64,000 nt of DNA from Roseovarius tolerans (GTDB taxonomy: Bacteria; Pseudomonadota; Alphaproteobacteria; Rhodobacterales; Rhodobacteraceae). Below, piece by piece: positions 33,825 through 43,765 of the stretch (position 1 is its first letter; every line of letters begins with the position of its first letter). The stretch spans positions 287,538 through 351,537 of the forward strand of contig NZ_FOBO01000001.1 of assembly GCF_900109855.1 (NCBI RefSeq). The letters are read 5' to 3'. Both the position numbers and the translations under genes were made by a program. Below the pieces are notes generated by a model. It was given only the letters and a program-made list of their open reading frames with translations. It made no database searches and was not told the origin of the DNA.

Positions 33825-35045
33825 GTGATACTGGACAATGAATTCGTGCGCGCGCAGTTTCCGGCATTTTCGGAGCCATCGCTGACGGGCCAGGCGTTTT
33901 TCGAGAATGCGGGCGGGTCTTATACCTGTGCGCCGGTGATTGCCCGGCTGGAGCGGTATTACCGGCAGCGCAAAGTGCAGCCCTATGGCCCATACGAGGC
34001 CAGCCGTCTGGCCGGTGAAGAGATGGACGAGGCGCGGCAGCGGCTGGCGGCAATGATGGGGGTGGCCACCGACGAGGTCAGCTTTGGCCCCTCGACCACG
34101 CAGAACACCTATGTTCTGGCGCAGGCGTTCCGGCAATGGATGGAACCGGGCGATGCGATCATCGTCACCAATCAGGATCACGAGGCCAATTCCGGGCCGT
34201 GGCGGCGGCTGGCCGATGAGGGGTTCGAGCTGCGCGAGTGGCGGATCGACCCGGATAGCGGATTGCTCGATCCCGCCGATCTGGAGAGCCTGCTGGATGA
34301 GCGTGTGCGGCTGGTGTGTTTTCCGCATTGCTCGAACGTGGTGGGGGCGATCAACCCGGTGGTGGAAATCACCGCGCTGGCCCATGCGGCGGGGGCGTTT
34401 GTCTGCGTCGATGGGGTGAGTTATGCGCCGCACGGTCTGCCGGATGTGGGCGGCATGGGCCCTGATATCTATCTCTTTTCGGCCTACAAGACCTACGGGC
34501 CGCATCAGGGGATCATGGTGATGCGCCGCGAGTTGGGCAACCTGCTGCCCAATCAGGCGCATTATTTCAACGCCGATGCGCTCTACAAGCGGTTCACCCC
34601 GGCAGGCCCCGATCACGCGCAGATCGCGGCAAGCGCCGGCATGGCCGATTACATCGACGCGCTTGCGGCGCATCACGGGATCGAGGGCGAGGCGGATGCG
34701 CGTAATGCGGGCGTGCATGACCTGATGCGCGCGCATGAAACGGCGCTGTTGCAGCCGCTGCTCGATTATCTGAAGGACCGCAATTCCGTGCGCCTGATCG
34801 GGCCGACCGATGCTGCGGCCAAGGCCCCGACCGTGGCCGTTGCCCTCAATCGGCCGGGGGCCGAGGCGGCGGCGAATCTTGCTGCGCGTGGCATCATGGC
34901 GGGGGGCGGCGATTTCTACGCGGTGCGGCCGCTGCAGGCCATGGGCGTGGATACCGAGAAGGGCGTGCTGCGGCTCAGCTTTGTGCATTACACGGCGCGC
35001 GCGGAGGTGGATAAGCTTCTGACCGCGCTCGACGATATTCTTTGA
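33825..35045 (+). CDS. Class V aminotransferase (cysteine desulfurase-like)
   Basis: A 406-aa PLP enzyme of the IscS/CsdA-like fold. The PLP lysine is in IYLFSAYKTYGPHQGIMVM near residue 225; VTNQDHEANSGPWRRLAD near residue 110 and CVDGVSYAPHGLPDVG near residue 200 (PLP-pyridine aspartate) are typical. A short relative of csdA-type desulfurases without an obvious active-site cysteine loop, so the reaction is uncertain. The likely start is GTG (VILDNEFVRAQFPAF), since no in-frame ATG fits; GATGGGGGAC precedes it by nine bases. Confidence 0.8.
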   Translation: MILDNEFVRAQFPAFSEPSLTGQAFFENAGGSYTCAPVIARLERYYRQRKVQPYGPYEASRLAGEEMDEARQRLAAMMGVATDEVSFGPSTTQNTYVLAQAFRQWMEPGDAIIVTNQDHEANSGPWRRLADEGFELREWRIDPDSGLLDPADLESLLDERVRLVCFPHCSNVVGAINPVVEITALAHAAGAFVCVDGVSYAPHGLPDVGGMGPDIYLFSAYKTYGPHQGIMVMRRELGNLLPNQAHYFNADALYKRFTPAGPDHAQIAASAGMADYIDALAAHHGIEGEADARNAGVHDLMRAHETALLQPLLDYLKDRNSVRLIGPTDAAAKAPTVAVALNRPGAEAAANLAARGIMAGGGDFYAVRPLQAMGVDTEKGVLRLSFVHYTARAEVDKLLTALDDIL

Positions 35046-35093
35046 TCCGGCCCCGGCGGCCTTGCGTAAGACACTGAAACACCGGGGCAGGGG

Positions 35094-36515
35094 ATGACCG
35101 ACATAACACCGAGTATCGTATGGCTCCGCCGTGATTTGCGGCTGAGCGACAACCCTGCCTTGACGGCGGCCTGCGCGCGGGGCGGGCCTGTCATTGTCGT
35201 GTTCATTCACGATGACAGCGTTGCGCAGCTTGGCTCGGCCCCGAAATGGCGGCTTGGGCGTTCCCTTGGTGACCTCGCGGACTCGCTGACGGCGAAGGGC
35301 AGCCGTTTAATCCTGCGCAGCGGCGACGCGTGCGATGTGCTGCTCGACCTGATCAAGGAAACGGGGGCAGCGGCGGTGCATTGGTCCCGGTTATATGACC
35401 CCGAGGCGATTGCCCGCGACAGTGCGATCAAATTCGCGCTGAAAGAGCGTGGCATCGAGGCCGAGAGCCACAACGCGCATCTGCTGTTCGAGCCCTGGAC
35501 GGTCGAGACGCAGCAGGGTGGGTTCTACAAGGTCTATACCCCGATGTGGCGCGCGGTGAAGGATCGCGATGTGCCCGCGCCCGAGAGCACGCCACAGCGC
35601 ATTCCCGCACCCGAGGCATGGCCTGAAAGTGAGCGTCTGGAGGATTGGAACCTTGGGGCCGCCATGCAGCGCGGGGCCGAGGTTTGCCTGCCGCATCAAT
35701 GCGTGGGCGAGGCGGCAGCGCAGGGGAGGCTTGGGGCCTTTGTTGGCGGAACGATTGCCGATTATGCCACAGACCGCGATCTGCCCGCCAAGCCCGGCAC
35801 CTCGGGCCTGTCCGAGAACCTGACCTATGGCGAGATATCGGCGCGCCAGTGCTGGCATGCCGGTTTGCGCGCGTTGCATGAGGGCAGGGGCGGGGCCGAG
35901 ACATGGCTGAAGGAGCTCGTGTGGCGCGAGTTTGCCTATCACCTGATCTATCACACGCCCCGCATCGCGAGCGGCAACTGGCGTGAGGAATGGGATGCGT
36001 TTCCGTGGAACGAGGATGCGGCGCGCCCCGAGGTGATCGCCTGGAAACAGGGGCGCACCGGCGTGCCCTTTGTCGATGCCGCGATGCGCGAGATGTATGT
36101 GACCGGCACCATGCATAACCGCGCCCGGATGATCGTGGCGTCGTACCTGACCAAGCATCTGATGACCCACTGGAAGATCGGCCTTGAGTGGTTCGCCGAT
36201 TGCCTGACCGACTGGGATCCGGCCTCGAATGCCATGGGCTGGCAATGGGCGGCGGGTTGCGGGCCGGATGCGGCGCCCTATTTCCGGGTCTTCAACCCTG
36301 AAACGCAGCTGCACAAGTTCGATCCCGAAGGTGCCTATATCCGCCGCTGGATCGCGGAAGGTACGCGCAGCCCGAGCGAGACGGCGCTGTCCTACTTTGA
36401 TGCGATCCCGCGTGCCTGGGGTCTGTCGCCGCAGGATCGCTATCCGGCCCCGGTGGTGGGGCTGAAAGAGGGGCGCGAACGTGCGCTGGCCGCCTATCAA
36501 GCACGGGTGTTTTGA
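35094..36515 (+). CDS. phr: Deoxyribodipyrimidine photolyase
   Basis: FAD-dependent, light-driven repair of cyclobutane pyrimidine dimers. A 473-aa class I CPD photolyase. It has the N-terminal antenna domain (SIVWLRRDLRLSDNPALTAA) and the C-terminal FAD domain with WLKELVWREFAYHLIYHTPR near residue 270, TGVPFVDAAMREMYVTGTMH near residue 320, and WASNAMGWQWAAGCGPDAAP-type FAD loop (DPASNAMGWQWAAG) near 375. Surface-water marine bacteria often carry it. Starts 48 bases after the aminotransferase. Confidence 0.93.
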   Translation: MTDITPSIVWLRRDLRLSDNPALTAACARGGPVIVVFIHDDSVAQLGSAPKWRLGRSLGDLADSLTAKGSRLILRSGDACDVLLDLIKETGAAAVHWSRLYDPEAIARDSAIKFALKERGIEAESHNAHLLFEPWTVETQQGGFYKVYTPMWRAVKDRDVPAPESTPQRIPAPEAWPESERLEDWNLGAAMQRGAEVCLPHQCVGEAAAQGRLGAFVGGTIADYATDRDLPAKPGTSGLSENLTYGEISARQCWHAGLRALHEGRGGAETWLKELVWREFAYHLIYHTPRIASGNWREEWDAFPWNEDAARPEVIAWKQGRTGVPFVDAAMREMYVTGTMHNRARMIVASYLTKHLMTHWKIGLEWFADCLTDWDPASNAMGWQWAAGCGPDAAPYFRVFNPETQLHKFDPEGAYIRRWIAEGTRSPSETALSYFDAIPRAWGLSPQDRYPAPVVGLKEGRERALAAYQARVF

Positions 36516-36599
36516 ATGGGCATCGCCACAGTTGAAAAATCTTGCTCTACCGGGGCCGACGCCCTTAGCCTTGACGATGACACACGAGGAACCAACCGC

Positions 36600-37805
36600 A
36601 TGATCCTGACCGACACCACCGGCCAGACCGACCTGCCACGCTATTTCGCTCGCTCTTTCGCCGTGGCCCGCCAGATCAGCGCCGGGCGGCTTGATATCGT
36701 GCTGCCGGACGGCCGCATCTTTCGCGCCGAAGGGCCGCGCCCCGGCCCGGTGGCGGTGCTGGAGATCCACGACCCGGAGGTGTTTGCGCGGCTGGTGCGC
36801 GAGGGCTATCTGGGATTTTGCGAGGCCTATCTCGACGGTGACTGGTCGACGCCGGACCTGCAATCCTTCATGGATCTGCTGAATGATGATGACGGGATCT
36901 ACAACGGCTATCCCGGCCAGAAAATCGCGCAGCTTTACGAGCGCATCCGCTTTTGGTTCAAGCGCAACTCCAAGGCACAGGCGCGGCGCAACATCAGCTA
37001 TCACTACGATCTTGGCAATGATTTCTACCGGCTGTGGCTGGATGACACGATGACCTATTCCAGCGCCATTTTCGACGAGGGCCGCAACAGTCTGGAGCAG
37101 GCGCAGATCGCGAAATATGCCAGCATGGTCGATCAGATGGCGGTGAAGCCCGGCGATCATGTGCTGGAGATCGGCTGTGGCTGGGGCGGCTTTGCGGAAT
37201 ATGCGGCGGGAGAGCGCGGGCTGCGCGTGACCGGCCTCACGATCAGCGAGGAACAACTGAAATATGCCCGCGAACGCATCGCCCGGGCCGGGCTGTCGGA
37301 CAGGGTGACGCTGAAATTGCAGGATTACCGCGACGAGCGCGGCACTTATGACGGGATAGCCAGTATCGAGATGTTCGAGGCCGTGGGCGAGCGCTACTGG
37401 CCGGTGTTTTTCGAGAGCCTGCGCGACCGGCTCAGCCCCGGGGCGCAGGCGACCTTGCAGATCATCACGGTTGAGGACAGCCGGTGGGATAGTTACCGTA
37501 ACGACGTTGATTTCATTCAGAAATACATCTTTCCGGGGGGCATGCTGCCCAGCCCGACGGTCCTGCGCCAGCAGATCGAGCGTGCCGGTCTGACCGTCGC
37601 GGGCTCTATCGAGTTCGGGGAAAGCTATAGCCAGACGTTGCGCCGCTGGCACCAGAGCTTCAACGATAAATGGGGCGAGATCGCCGATATGGGCTTTGAC
37701 GAGCGGTTCCGCCGGATGTGGAATTTCTATCTCACCTCTTGCGCGGGGGCCTTCAAAGGGGGTAGTTGCGATGTGACACAGATCACCATCGCAAGGCCCG
37801 GATAG
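36600..37805 (+). CDS. cfa: Cyclopropane-fatty-acyl-phospholipid synthase family methyltransferase
   Basis: A 401-aa SAM-dependent enzyme that methylenates unsaturated phospholipid acyl chains, or a close relative. The SAM motif is VLEIGCGWGGFAEYAAG near residue 186, preceded by the family's NISYHYDLGNDFYRLWLDDT near residue 132 and followed by ASIEMFEAVGERYWPVFFE near residue 258. The start is the ATG of MILTDTTGQTDLPRYF, after a short leader not resembling the family. In Rhodobacteraceae relatives next to photolyase, some members act on other lipid substrates, so the symbol is tentative. Confidence 0.8.
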   Translation: MILTDTTGQTDLPRYFARSFAVARQISAGRLDIVLPDGRIFRAEGPRPGPVAVLEIHDPEVFARLVREGYLGFCEAYLDGDWSTPDLQSFMDLLNDDDGIYNGYPGQKIAQLYERIRFWFKRNSKAQARRNISYHYDLGNDFYRLWLDDTMTYSSAIFDEGRNSLEQAQIAKYASMVDQMAVKPGDHVLEIGCGWGGFAEYAAGERGLRVTGLTISEEQLKYARERIARAGLSDRVTLKLQDYRDERGTYDGIASIEMFEAVGERYWPVFFESLRDRLSPGAQATLQIITVEDSRWDSYRNDVDFIQKYIFPGGMLPSPTVLRQQIERAGLTVAGSIEFGESYSQTLRRWHQSFNDKWGEIADMGFDERFRRMWNFYLTSCAGAFKGGSCDVTQITIARPG

Positions 37806-38264
37806 ATGCCTGTAACCGACCGTATGCCCACCATGGGCAAGCTGGCTGCCGCGATCGGGCTCGGCATCGTGGGCTGGGTCGGGTCCGAATTGTTTCGCCC
37901 TCTGATGCCAGAGGACACGAATTTCGGCTGGTTCAATTACGTCAATGTGGTTCTTGGTGTGGTCTGCGGTTGGCGGGTGACGGGCACGCGGCTGGGGCGC
38001 GGCTATGCCGAAGGCTTCAGCGCGGGGCTGACCGGATTGGGAGCGCTGGTGTTCTGGGCGATCTTCCTGCAGAGCCTGAACGAAATGCTAAAGCGGGCGC
38101 TCGACAATCGCTATGACGGCGCGGTCGAGGGCATCACCTCGATGTTCGAACTGGCGACGGAATACGCGTTGACCATGGTTGACGGGACGCTGATTGGTGC
38201 GTTGCTGGCAGGCGGCGTGCTGGTCGGCGTGATCTCGGAGTGGGTGGCGCGCCGCTGGCCATGA
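37806..38264 (+). CDS. trgA: TrgA family membrane protein
   Basis: A 152-aa membrane protein with about four hydrophobic helices (GKLAAAIGLGIVGWVGSELF, YVNVVLGVVCGWRVTG, TGLGALVFWAIFL, LIGALLAGGVLVGVISEWV). It matches TrgA, described with TrgB and CysK at a tellurite-resistance locus of Rhodobacter sphaeroides; the gene order here is the same. Biochemical role unknown. Its stop overlaps the trgB start (ATGA). It begins immediately after the methyltransferase stop codon. Confidence 0.85.
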   Translation: MPVTDRMPTMGKLAAAIGLGIVGWVGSELFRPLMPEDTNFGWFNYVNVVLGVVCGWRVTGTRLGRGYAEGFSAGLTGLGALVFWAIFLQSLNEMLKRALDNRYDGAVEGITSMFELATEYALTMVDGTLIGALLAGGVLVGVISEWVARRWP

Positions 38265-39373
38265 CCGTCCCGCTTTTCCTTTACGGGCCGATGGCAGAAC
38301 AGGATTTTCTGACGGCGGCTTTGGGGGCTGACCGCCCCGGCCTTGTGCCGGAGGCGGTGCTGCCCGATCACGACCTGAGCGCTGCGCCCGCATCGCTGCC
38401 CCTTCCGGGCCTCGGCGGCGGGGTCGGGGCTGTCCGGGGGCGGATCGTCAGTGATGCGGAGGCGGTCGCGCGGTTGCTGTATATCGGTGAGGTGTTGGGT
38501 CTTGGCCCCGTGCAGCAGGTGCGGCTGTCTTGCGAGGGGCAGGATATCCCGGCGCGCGCATTCGCCGGACGGCCCGGCACGCTGGCCTGGCAGGCTGATT
38601 GCTGGTCGGGATCGTCGCGGATGACGCTGTGCGAGGCGGTGCGCGAGATCGTGGAGGATATGGCGCATCGTCCGGCGGCCGATCTGGCGACCACGCGGGC
38701 GATGATCCTGTCTCGCGCCGCCGCACGGGTCGCCGCCTGCGACGCGGTGCCTGCCGAGTTGCGCAGCGCCACCGGCGCGGACAGCGTCGAGGCACTGCGT
38801 GTCGAGACGCCCCATGCCGGGTTCTTTCGCACGCGGGGCTATCACCTGCGCCATCCGCGTTTTGACGGCACGCTCAGCCCCGTCCTGCATCGCGAGGTGT
38901 TCGTGGCGACCGACGCGGCGCTTGTGCTGCCCTATGATCCGCTGCGCGACCGGGTGTTGCTGATCGAGCAGTTCAGGATGGGCCCCTATGGGCGCGGCGA
39001 TCCGCGTCCCTGGATGCTGGAACCTGTGGCGGGCCGTATCGACGCGGGCGAAACGCCGGAAGAGACCGCCCTGCGCGAATGTCGCGAGGAGGCACGGCTC
39101 GATCTGCGCGGGCTGGAGAAGATTTCGACGCATTACTGCACGCCGGGTTATTCCACCGAAGTGTTTCACCTCTTCCTGGGGCTTTGTGATCTGCCGGATG
39201 TCGCGCAGGGACAGGGCGGGCTGGAGACCGAGAATGAGGACATCCGCAGCCATGTGATTGATTTCGATCGGGCGATGGCCCTCTTGCACAGTGGCGAGGC
39301 CAATAACGGGCCGCTGGTGCTGAGCCTGATCTGGCTGGAGCGGGAACGCGCACGGCTGCGCGCATCGGCTTGA
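38261..39373 (+). CDS. trgB: TrgB: AIG2-like domain fused to a NUDIX ADP-ribose pyrophosphatase
   Basis: A 370-aa protein. Residues 1-150 resemble gamma-glutamylcyclotransferase/AIG2 folds (MTVPLFLYGPMAEQDFLTAA). Residues 190-350 are a NUDIX hydrolase with the Nudix box in GRIDAGETPEETALRECREE near residue 262, followed by STHYCTPGYSTEVFHLFLG, characteristic of ADP-ribose pyrophosphatases. It lies between trgA and cysK as in Rhodobacter sphaeroides. Links to tellurite resistance come from that literature, not from the sequence. Confidence 0.88.
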   Translation: MTVPLFLYGPMAEQDFLTAALGADRPGLVPEAVLPDHDLSAAPASLPLPGLGGGVGAVRGRIVSDAEAVARLLYIGEVLGLGPVQQVRLSCEGQDIPARAFAGRPGTLAWQADCWSGSSRMTLCEAVREIVEDMAHRPAADLATTRAMILSRAAARVAACDAVPAELRSATGADSVEALRVETPHAGFFRTRGYHLRHPRFDGTLSPVLHREVFVATDAALVLPYDPLRDRVLLIEQFRMGPYGRGDPRPWMLEPVAGRIDAGETPEETALRECREEARLDLRGLEKISTHYCTPGYSTEVFHLFLGLCDLPDVAQGQGGLETENEDIRSHVIDFDRAMALLHSGEANNGPLVLSLIWLERERARLRASA

Positions 39374-39431
39374 GTTCCGTCAACTGAGGGCCTAAACCCG
39401 AGGGAACATGCCGAGCATAGGAGCAACGGGA

Positions 39432-40463
39432 ATGCGCATTGCACAGGATCTGGCCGCCGCCGTCGGGAACACCCCGCTACTCCGGCTGCGCCGCGCGAGT
39501 GAGGAAACCGGCTGCGATGTCTTCGGGAAATGCGAGTTTCTGAACCCCGGCCAATCGGTCAAGGATCGCGCTGCGCTCTTTATCATCCGCGACGCCATTG
39601 CGCGCGGTGAGCTGGAGCCGGGTGGCACGATCGTCGAGGGCACGGCGGGCAATACCGGGATCGGGCTGGCGCTGGTGGGGGCCTCGCTTGGTTTCAAGAC
39701 GGTGATCGTCATCCCCGAAACGCAGAGCCAGGAAAAGAAGGACATGCTGCGTCTTGCGGGGGCGGACCTGGTGCAGGTGCCTGCCGCACCCTATTCAAAT
39801 CCGAACAATTTTGTCCGTTATTCGGAGAGATTGGCGAATGAACTTGCCAAAACAGAACCGTATGGCGCGATCTGGGCCAATCAGTTCGACAATGTGGCGA
39901 ACCGTCAGGCGCATGTCGAGACCACCGGTTCCGAGATCTGGGAGCAGACCGGTGGCAAGGTCGACGGGTTCGTCTGTGCCGTGGGCTCGGGGGGCACGCT
40001 GGCCGGTGTCGGCATGGCATTGCAGCCCAAGGGCGTGAAGGTCGGCATTGCCGATCCGATGGGGGCCAAGCTCTATTCGTATTATACCAGCGGCGAATTG
40101 GAGAGCGAAGGCTCGTCCATCGCCGAAGGGATCGGTCAGGTGCGGATCACCGCCAATCTCGACGGGTTCACGCCCGATTTCGCCTGCCAGATCCCCGACG
40201 AGGAGGCGCTGCCCATCGTCTTTGATCTGCTCGAGCATGAGGGGCTGTGCATGGGCGCCTCGACCGGGGTCAACGTGGCGGGTGCGATGCGCATGGCGCG
40301 CGAGATGGGGCCGGGACATACCATCGTCACCATCCTGTGCGACTATGGCACGCGCTATCAGTCGAAACTGTTCAACCCGGAGTTCCTGCGCGAAAAGGGT
40401 CTGCCGACGCCTGCCTGGCTCGATCAGGCGCCGCGCTCTATTCCCGGAGTGTTTGCGGAGTGA
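39432..40463 (+). CDS. cysK: Cysteine synthase A
   Basis: PLP enzyme making cysteine from O-acetylserine and sulfide (343 aa). The PLP lysine is in NPGQSVKDRAALFIIRDA near residue 45; the substrate loop is VEGTAGNTGIGLALVG near residue 74, and the glycine-rich phosphate loop CAVGSGGTLAGVG is near residue 185. The start is the ATG following AGGAGCAACGGGA; an ATG 24 bases upstream is possible. Its stop overlaps the GTG start of the next gene (GTGA). Confidence 0.95.
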   Translation: MRIAQDLAAAVGNTPLLRLRRASEETGCDVFGKCEFLNPGQSVKDRAALFIIRDAIARGELEPGGTIVEGTAGNTGIGLALVGASLGFKTVIVIPETQSQEKKDMLRLAGADLVQVPAAPYSNPNNFVRYSERLANELAKTEPYGAIWANQFDNVANRQAHVETTGSEIWEQTGGKVDGFVCAVGSGGTLAGVGMALQPKGVKVGIADPMGAKLYSYYTSGELESEGSSIAEGIGQVRITANLDGFTPDFACQIPDEEALPIVFDLLEHEGLCMGASTGVNVAGAMRMAREMGPGHTIVTILCDYGTRYQSKLFNPEFLREKGLPTPAWLDQAPRSIPGVFAE

Positions 40464-42910
40464 TACGGTTTCTGCGCCTCCTCTCGCTGGTTCTGGCCCT
40501 GGCCTGTGGCGGCATCGGCGCGGTGTCCTTTGCGCCGATGGCTCAGGCGCAGCAATCGCTGGGCGGACCTGATTACGAGGCCTGGGAAGCGCTGGCCGAC
40601 CGGGTCGAGAATGCGTTGGAAAGCGGTCGGGTCGATACCAAGATCCTCGAGGATTTGCGCAGTCTGCTTGTCGATTTCCGACAGAAGTTCATCGACGCGC
40701 AAAGCGTCAACGCAACCCCGATAAAGACCGTGCGCGACCAGCTTGCTGCACTTGGGCCTGTGCCCGAGGATGGCAATGAAGCAGACGAGGTGGCCGCGCA
40801 GCGCGAGGAGCTGAATCGCCGCCTGACCCGGCTGGAGGCACCTGTGCGCACGGCGGATCTTGCCCGAAGCCGGGCCGATGGCCTCATTCATGGGATCGAC
40901 CAGCTGATCCGTGACCGGCAAACGGCCGAGTTGCTGCGGCTGGGGCCGATGCCGGTCAATCCGCTGCATTGGCCGGAAGCGCTGCGCGCGACTTATGGGT
41001 TGGCCGAGTCGGTGCGCTCCGAGATCGTGCTTGAATGGAACAGCCCGGTCGGGCGTTCGGTGCTGAATGACAGCCTTCCGGCGGTCGTGGCCTGGCTGCT
41101 TCTGGGGCTTATCCTGCTGGCGCGCGGGCGGCATTGGTCGACCCGCCTGATGCGACAACTGAGCCAGGAAGAGCCGAGCGCCGGTCGCTGGATCAGCACG
41201 TTTCTGATTTCGCTTGGTGAATGGTTCCTGCCCTATGCCGGTGTCTATGCGCTGGTGCGCGCGGTGCAGGCCACGGGCCTGACCGGGACGCATGCCGATC
41301 TTCTGTTGTCCAACCTGCTGCCTGCCGCGTTCATCTTTCTTCTGGCACGCTGGTTGGCGCAGCGGGTTTTCCCGAGGCATGAGCCGCGTGGTCCGGTGCT
41401 CAACCTTGATGACCGCTGCCGCTATTCGGGCCGCCTTTACGGGGCGCTCATGGGGCTTGTGGTCGCGGCCTTCTATTTCATTCAAGCGGTGGCCGAGGGC
41501 GCAAGCTGGAGCGAAGAGGCGACCAATGTCGTGGTGTTCCCGGTGCTGGCGCTGACCGGGCTGTTGCTGTGGCGATTGGCCAGCCTGCTGAACCTGCACA
41601 GCCGCGCGAGCGAAAGCGTTGCGGACGCTGAAGCGGGATTTCGGGACCGCATTGCGCGATTGCTGTCACGCGTGTTGACCGCGCTGGCGCTGCTGGCGCC
41701 GGTTCTGGCCGCCGTCGGATATGTGAAGGCCGCGCAGGCGATGATGCTGCCTGCCGCGCTGTCGCTCATGTTGCTGGCGTCGCTTCTGGTTCTGCAACGC
41801 CTGCTGACAGAGCTTTACGTGATGATCACCGGCAATCGCGAGAAGGCGCGGGAATCTCTGCTTCCGGTTCTCGCGGGCTTTGTGCTTGTGCTGCTGTCGC
41901 TGCCGGTTTTCGCGCTGATCTGGGGCGCGCGCCCGGCGCAGCTGTTGGAGTTCTGGACACGCTTCACCGAGGGTGTTTCCCTCGGCGGTACACAGATTTC
42001 TCCGGCGATCTTTCTGACCTTTGCGCTGGTCTTCACACTTGGCTATCTGGCAACGCGGCTGTTGCAGGGTGCGCTCAGGAACACGATCCTGCCCAAGACC
42101 AAGCTCGATACCGGCGGGCGCAACGCCATCGTGTCGGGCATTGGCTATGTCGGGATTTTCCTGGCTGCGCTGATCGCGATCACCAGTGCGGGCATTGATC
42201 TCAGTTCGCTCGCCATCGTTGCCGGTGCGCTTTCCGTCGGTATCGGTTTCGGCCTGCAGAACATCGTGTCGAATTTCGTCGCGGGCATCATCTTGCTGAT
42301 CGAGCGGCCGATTTCCGAGGGTGATTGGATCGAGGTGGGCGGGCAGCACGGCTATGTAAAGTCGATCTCGGTGCGCTCGACCCGGATCGAGACCTTCGAC
42401 CGCACCGACGTGATCGTGCCGAATGCCGATTTCGTGAGTGGCACGGTGACCAACTATACGCGCGGCAACACGGTCGGCCGGGTGATCGTGCCGGTCGGCG
42501 TCGCCTATGGCACCGACACCCGCAAGGTCGAGCAGATCCTCAAGGAGGTGGCCGAGGAGCATCCGATGGTTCTGATGAACCCGCCGCCCAATATCGTGTT
42601 TCGCGGCTTCGGCGCCAGTTCGCTTGATTTCGAGATCCGGGCGATACTGCGCGATGTGAACTGGGTGATGACGGTGCATTCCGACATGAACCACGAAATC
42701 GCCCGCCGCTTTGGCGAGGCGGGCATCGAGATCCCCTTTCCGCAACAGGATGTGTGGTTCCGCAATGCCATGCCCGCCGCCATGGCCGGAGAGACGGGCG
42801 CGCCCGCCACCCCTTCGGCGCGGGCGACACCTGCGAGCGCTGCCCCGGTGCAGAAGACCGAGGCCGATTTCGACGCGGATGCGGCAGGCGGCGAGGGCGA
42901 CGGGCGATGA
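40460..42910 (+). CDS. MscS family mechanosensitive channel with DUF3772 periplasmic domain
   Basis: An 816-aa membrane protein. It starts at GTG overlapping the cysK stop. A signal peptide (residues 1-30, ending APMAQAQQS) precedes a helical periplasmic DUF3772-type region (residues 35-180). About ten membrane helices follow, ending with the MscS pore and beta domain: LAIVAGALSVGIGFGLQNIV near residue 590, GDWIEVGGQHGYVKSISVRS near residue 622, and RTDVIVPNADFVSGTVTNYT near residue 650. Releases solutes on osmotic down-shock. The C-terminus is Ala/Pro-rich. Coupled to alaX by ATGA. Confidence 0.92.
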   Translation: MIRFLRLLSLVLALACGGIGAVSFAPMAQAQQSLGGPDYEAWEALADRVENALESGRVDTKILEDLRSLLVDFRQKFIDAQSVNATPIKTVRDQLAALGPVPEDGNEADEVAAQREELNRRLTRLEAPVRTADLARSRADGLIHGIDQLIRDRQTAELLRLGPMPVNPLHWPEALRATYGLAESVRSEIVLEWNSPVGRSVLNDSLPAVVAWLLLGLILLARGRHWSTRLMRQLSQEEPSAGRWISTFLISLGEWFLPYAGVYALVRAVQATGLTGTHADLLLSNLLPAAFIFLLARWLAQRVFPRHEPRGPVLNLDDRCRYSGRLYGALMGLVVAAFYFIQAVAEGASWSEEATNVVVFPVLALTGLLLWRLASLLNLHSRASESVADAEAGFRDRIARLLSRVLTALALLAPVLAAVGYVKAAQAMMLPAALSLMLLASLLVLQRLLTELYVMITGNREKARESLLPVLAGFVLVLLSLPVFALIWGARPAQLLEFWTRFTEGVSLGGTQISPAIFLTFALVFTLGYLATRLLQGALRNTILPKTKLDTGGRNAIVSGIGYVGIFLAALIAITSAGIDLSSLAIVAGALSVGIGFGLQNIVSNFVAGIILLIERPISEGDWIEVGGQHGYVKSISVRSTRIETFDRTDVIVPNADFVSGTVTNYTRGNTVGRVIVPVGVAYGTDTRKVEQILKEVAEEHPMVLMNPPPNIVFRGFGASSLDFEIRAILRDVNWVMTVHSDMNHEIARRFGEAGIEIPFPQQDVWFRNAMPAAMAGETGAPATPSARATPASAAPVQKTEADFDADAAGGEGDGR

Positions 42911-43626
42911 CGGATCGGTTGTTTCTTGATGATCCCTATCTGGCCGAGACCGATGCGCGTGTCGTGGCGCACACGCCCGAGGGTGGCGTCGTGCTTGACC
43001 GGACGCTCTTTTACCCTACCGGGGGCGGTCAGCCGGGCGATAGCGGACGGCTCGATTGGGGGCAGGGCTGTCTGACCGTGGCGACCAGCGTCAAGGGCGA
43101 GGGCGCGCAGATCGCGCTGGTCCCCGCCGAGCCGCAGGTCTTGCCGCCGGTCGGGACGGACCTGCGCCAGCATCTCGACTGGGAGCGGCGGCACCGGCAT
43201 ATGCGGATGCACACCGCGCTGCATCTTCTGTCGGTGGTCATTCCGCTGCCGGTCACCGGCGGGGCCGTGGGCGAGACGCGGTCGCGGCTGGATTTCGACA
43301 TGGCCGAGGCTCCCGAGGACCGCGACACGCTGGAAGAGTATCTCAATCTTCTGGTGGACCGTGATCTGGCGGTGACCGAAGACTGGATCACCGATGCCGA
43401 TCTCGACGCCAATCCGGGGCTGGTCAAGACCATGTCGGTGCGCCCGCCCAAGGGGGCAGGCCAGGTCCGGCTCATCCGGATCGGGCAGGGCGAGCGCGAG
43501 GTCGATCTGCAACCCTGCGGCGGCACCCATGTGGCGCGCACCGGCGAAATCGGTGCGCTGCGCCTGGGGAAGATCGAGAAGAAGGGGCGTCAGAACCGCC
43601 GTGTCTATCTGCATCTGGACGGGTAG
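42907..43626 (+). CDS. Alanyl-tRNA editing protein (AlaX)
   Basis: A 239-aa free-standing editing domain related to the AlaRS editing and C-Ala region, hydrolysing Ser- or Gly-mischarged tRNA-Ala. Zinc ligands are visible in RMHTALHLLSVVIPLP (HxxxH near residue 102) and LQPCGGTHVARTGEIG (CxxxH near residue 201). The early LDRTLFYPTGGGQPGDSG near residue 32 is a family hallmark. Its ATG overlaps the channel stop codon. It ends the cysK-mscS-alaX series and converges on the AI-2E family gene. Confidence 0.93.
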   Translation: MTDRLFLDDPYLAETDARVVAHTPEGGVVLDRTLFYPTGGGQPGDSGRLDWGQGCLTVATSVKGEGAQIALVPAEPQVLPPVGTDLRQHLDWERRHRHMRMHTALHLLSVVIPLPVTGGAVGETRSRLDFDMAEAPEDRDTLEEYLNLLVDRDLAVTEDWITDADLDANPGLVKTMSVRPPKGAGQVRLIRIGQGEREVDLQPCGGTHVARTGEIGALRLGKIEKKGRQNRRVYLHLDG

Positions 43627-43765
43627 GGGCGTGGTGCGGCCGTTTTTAGGAGGGGTGAGGAATGGCGTTGAGCCGTCTTTGAAGCCTGCCCGCGCGGCAC
43701 CTTCTGGCAAAGTGCGATGCCCGCTCAAACCCCTCAATCCTGGCGTCTTGCAACGACAGCCCCGC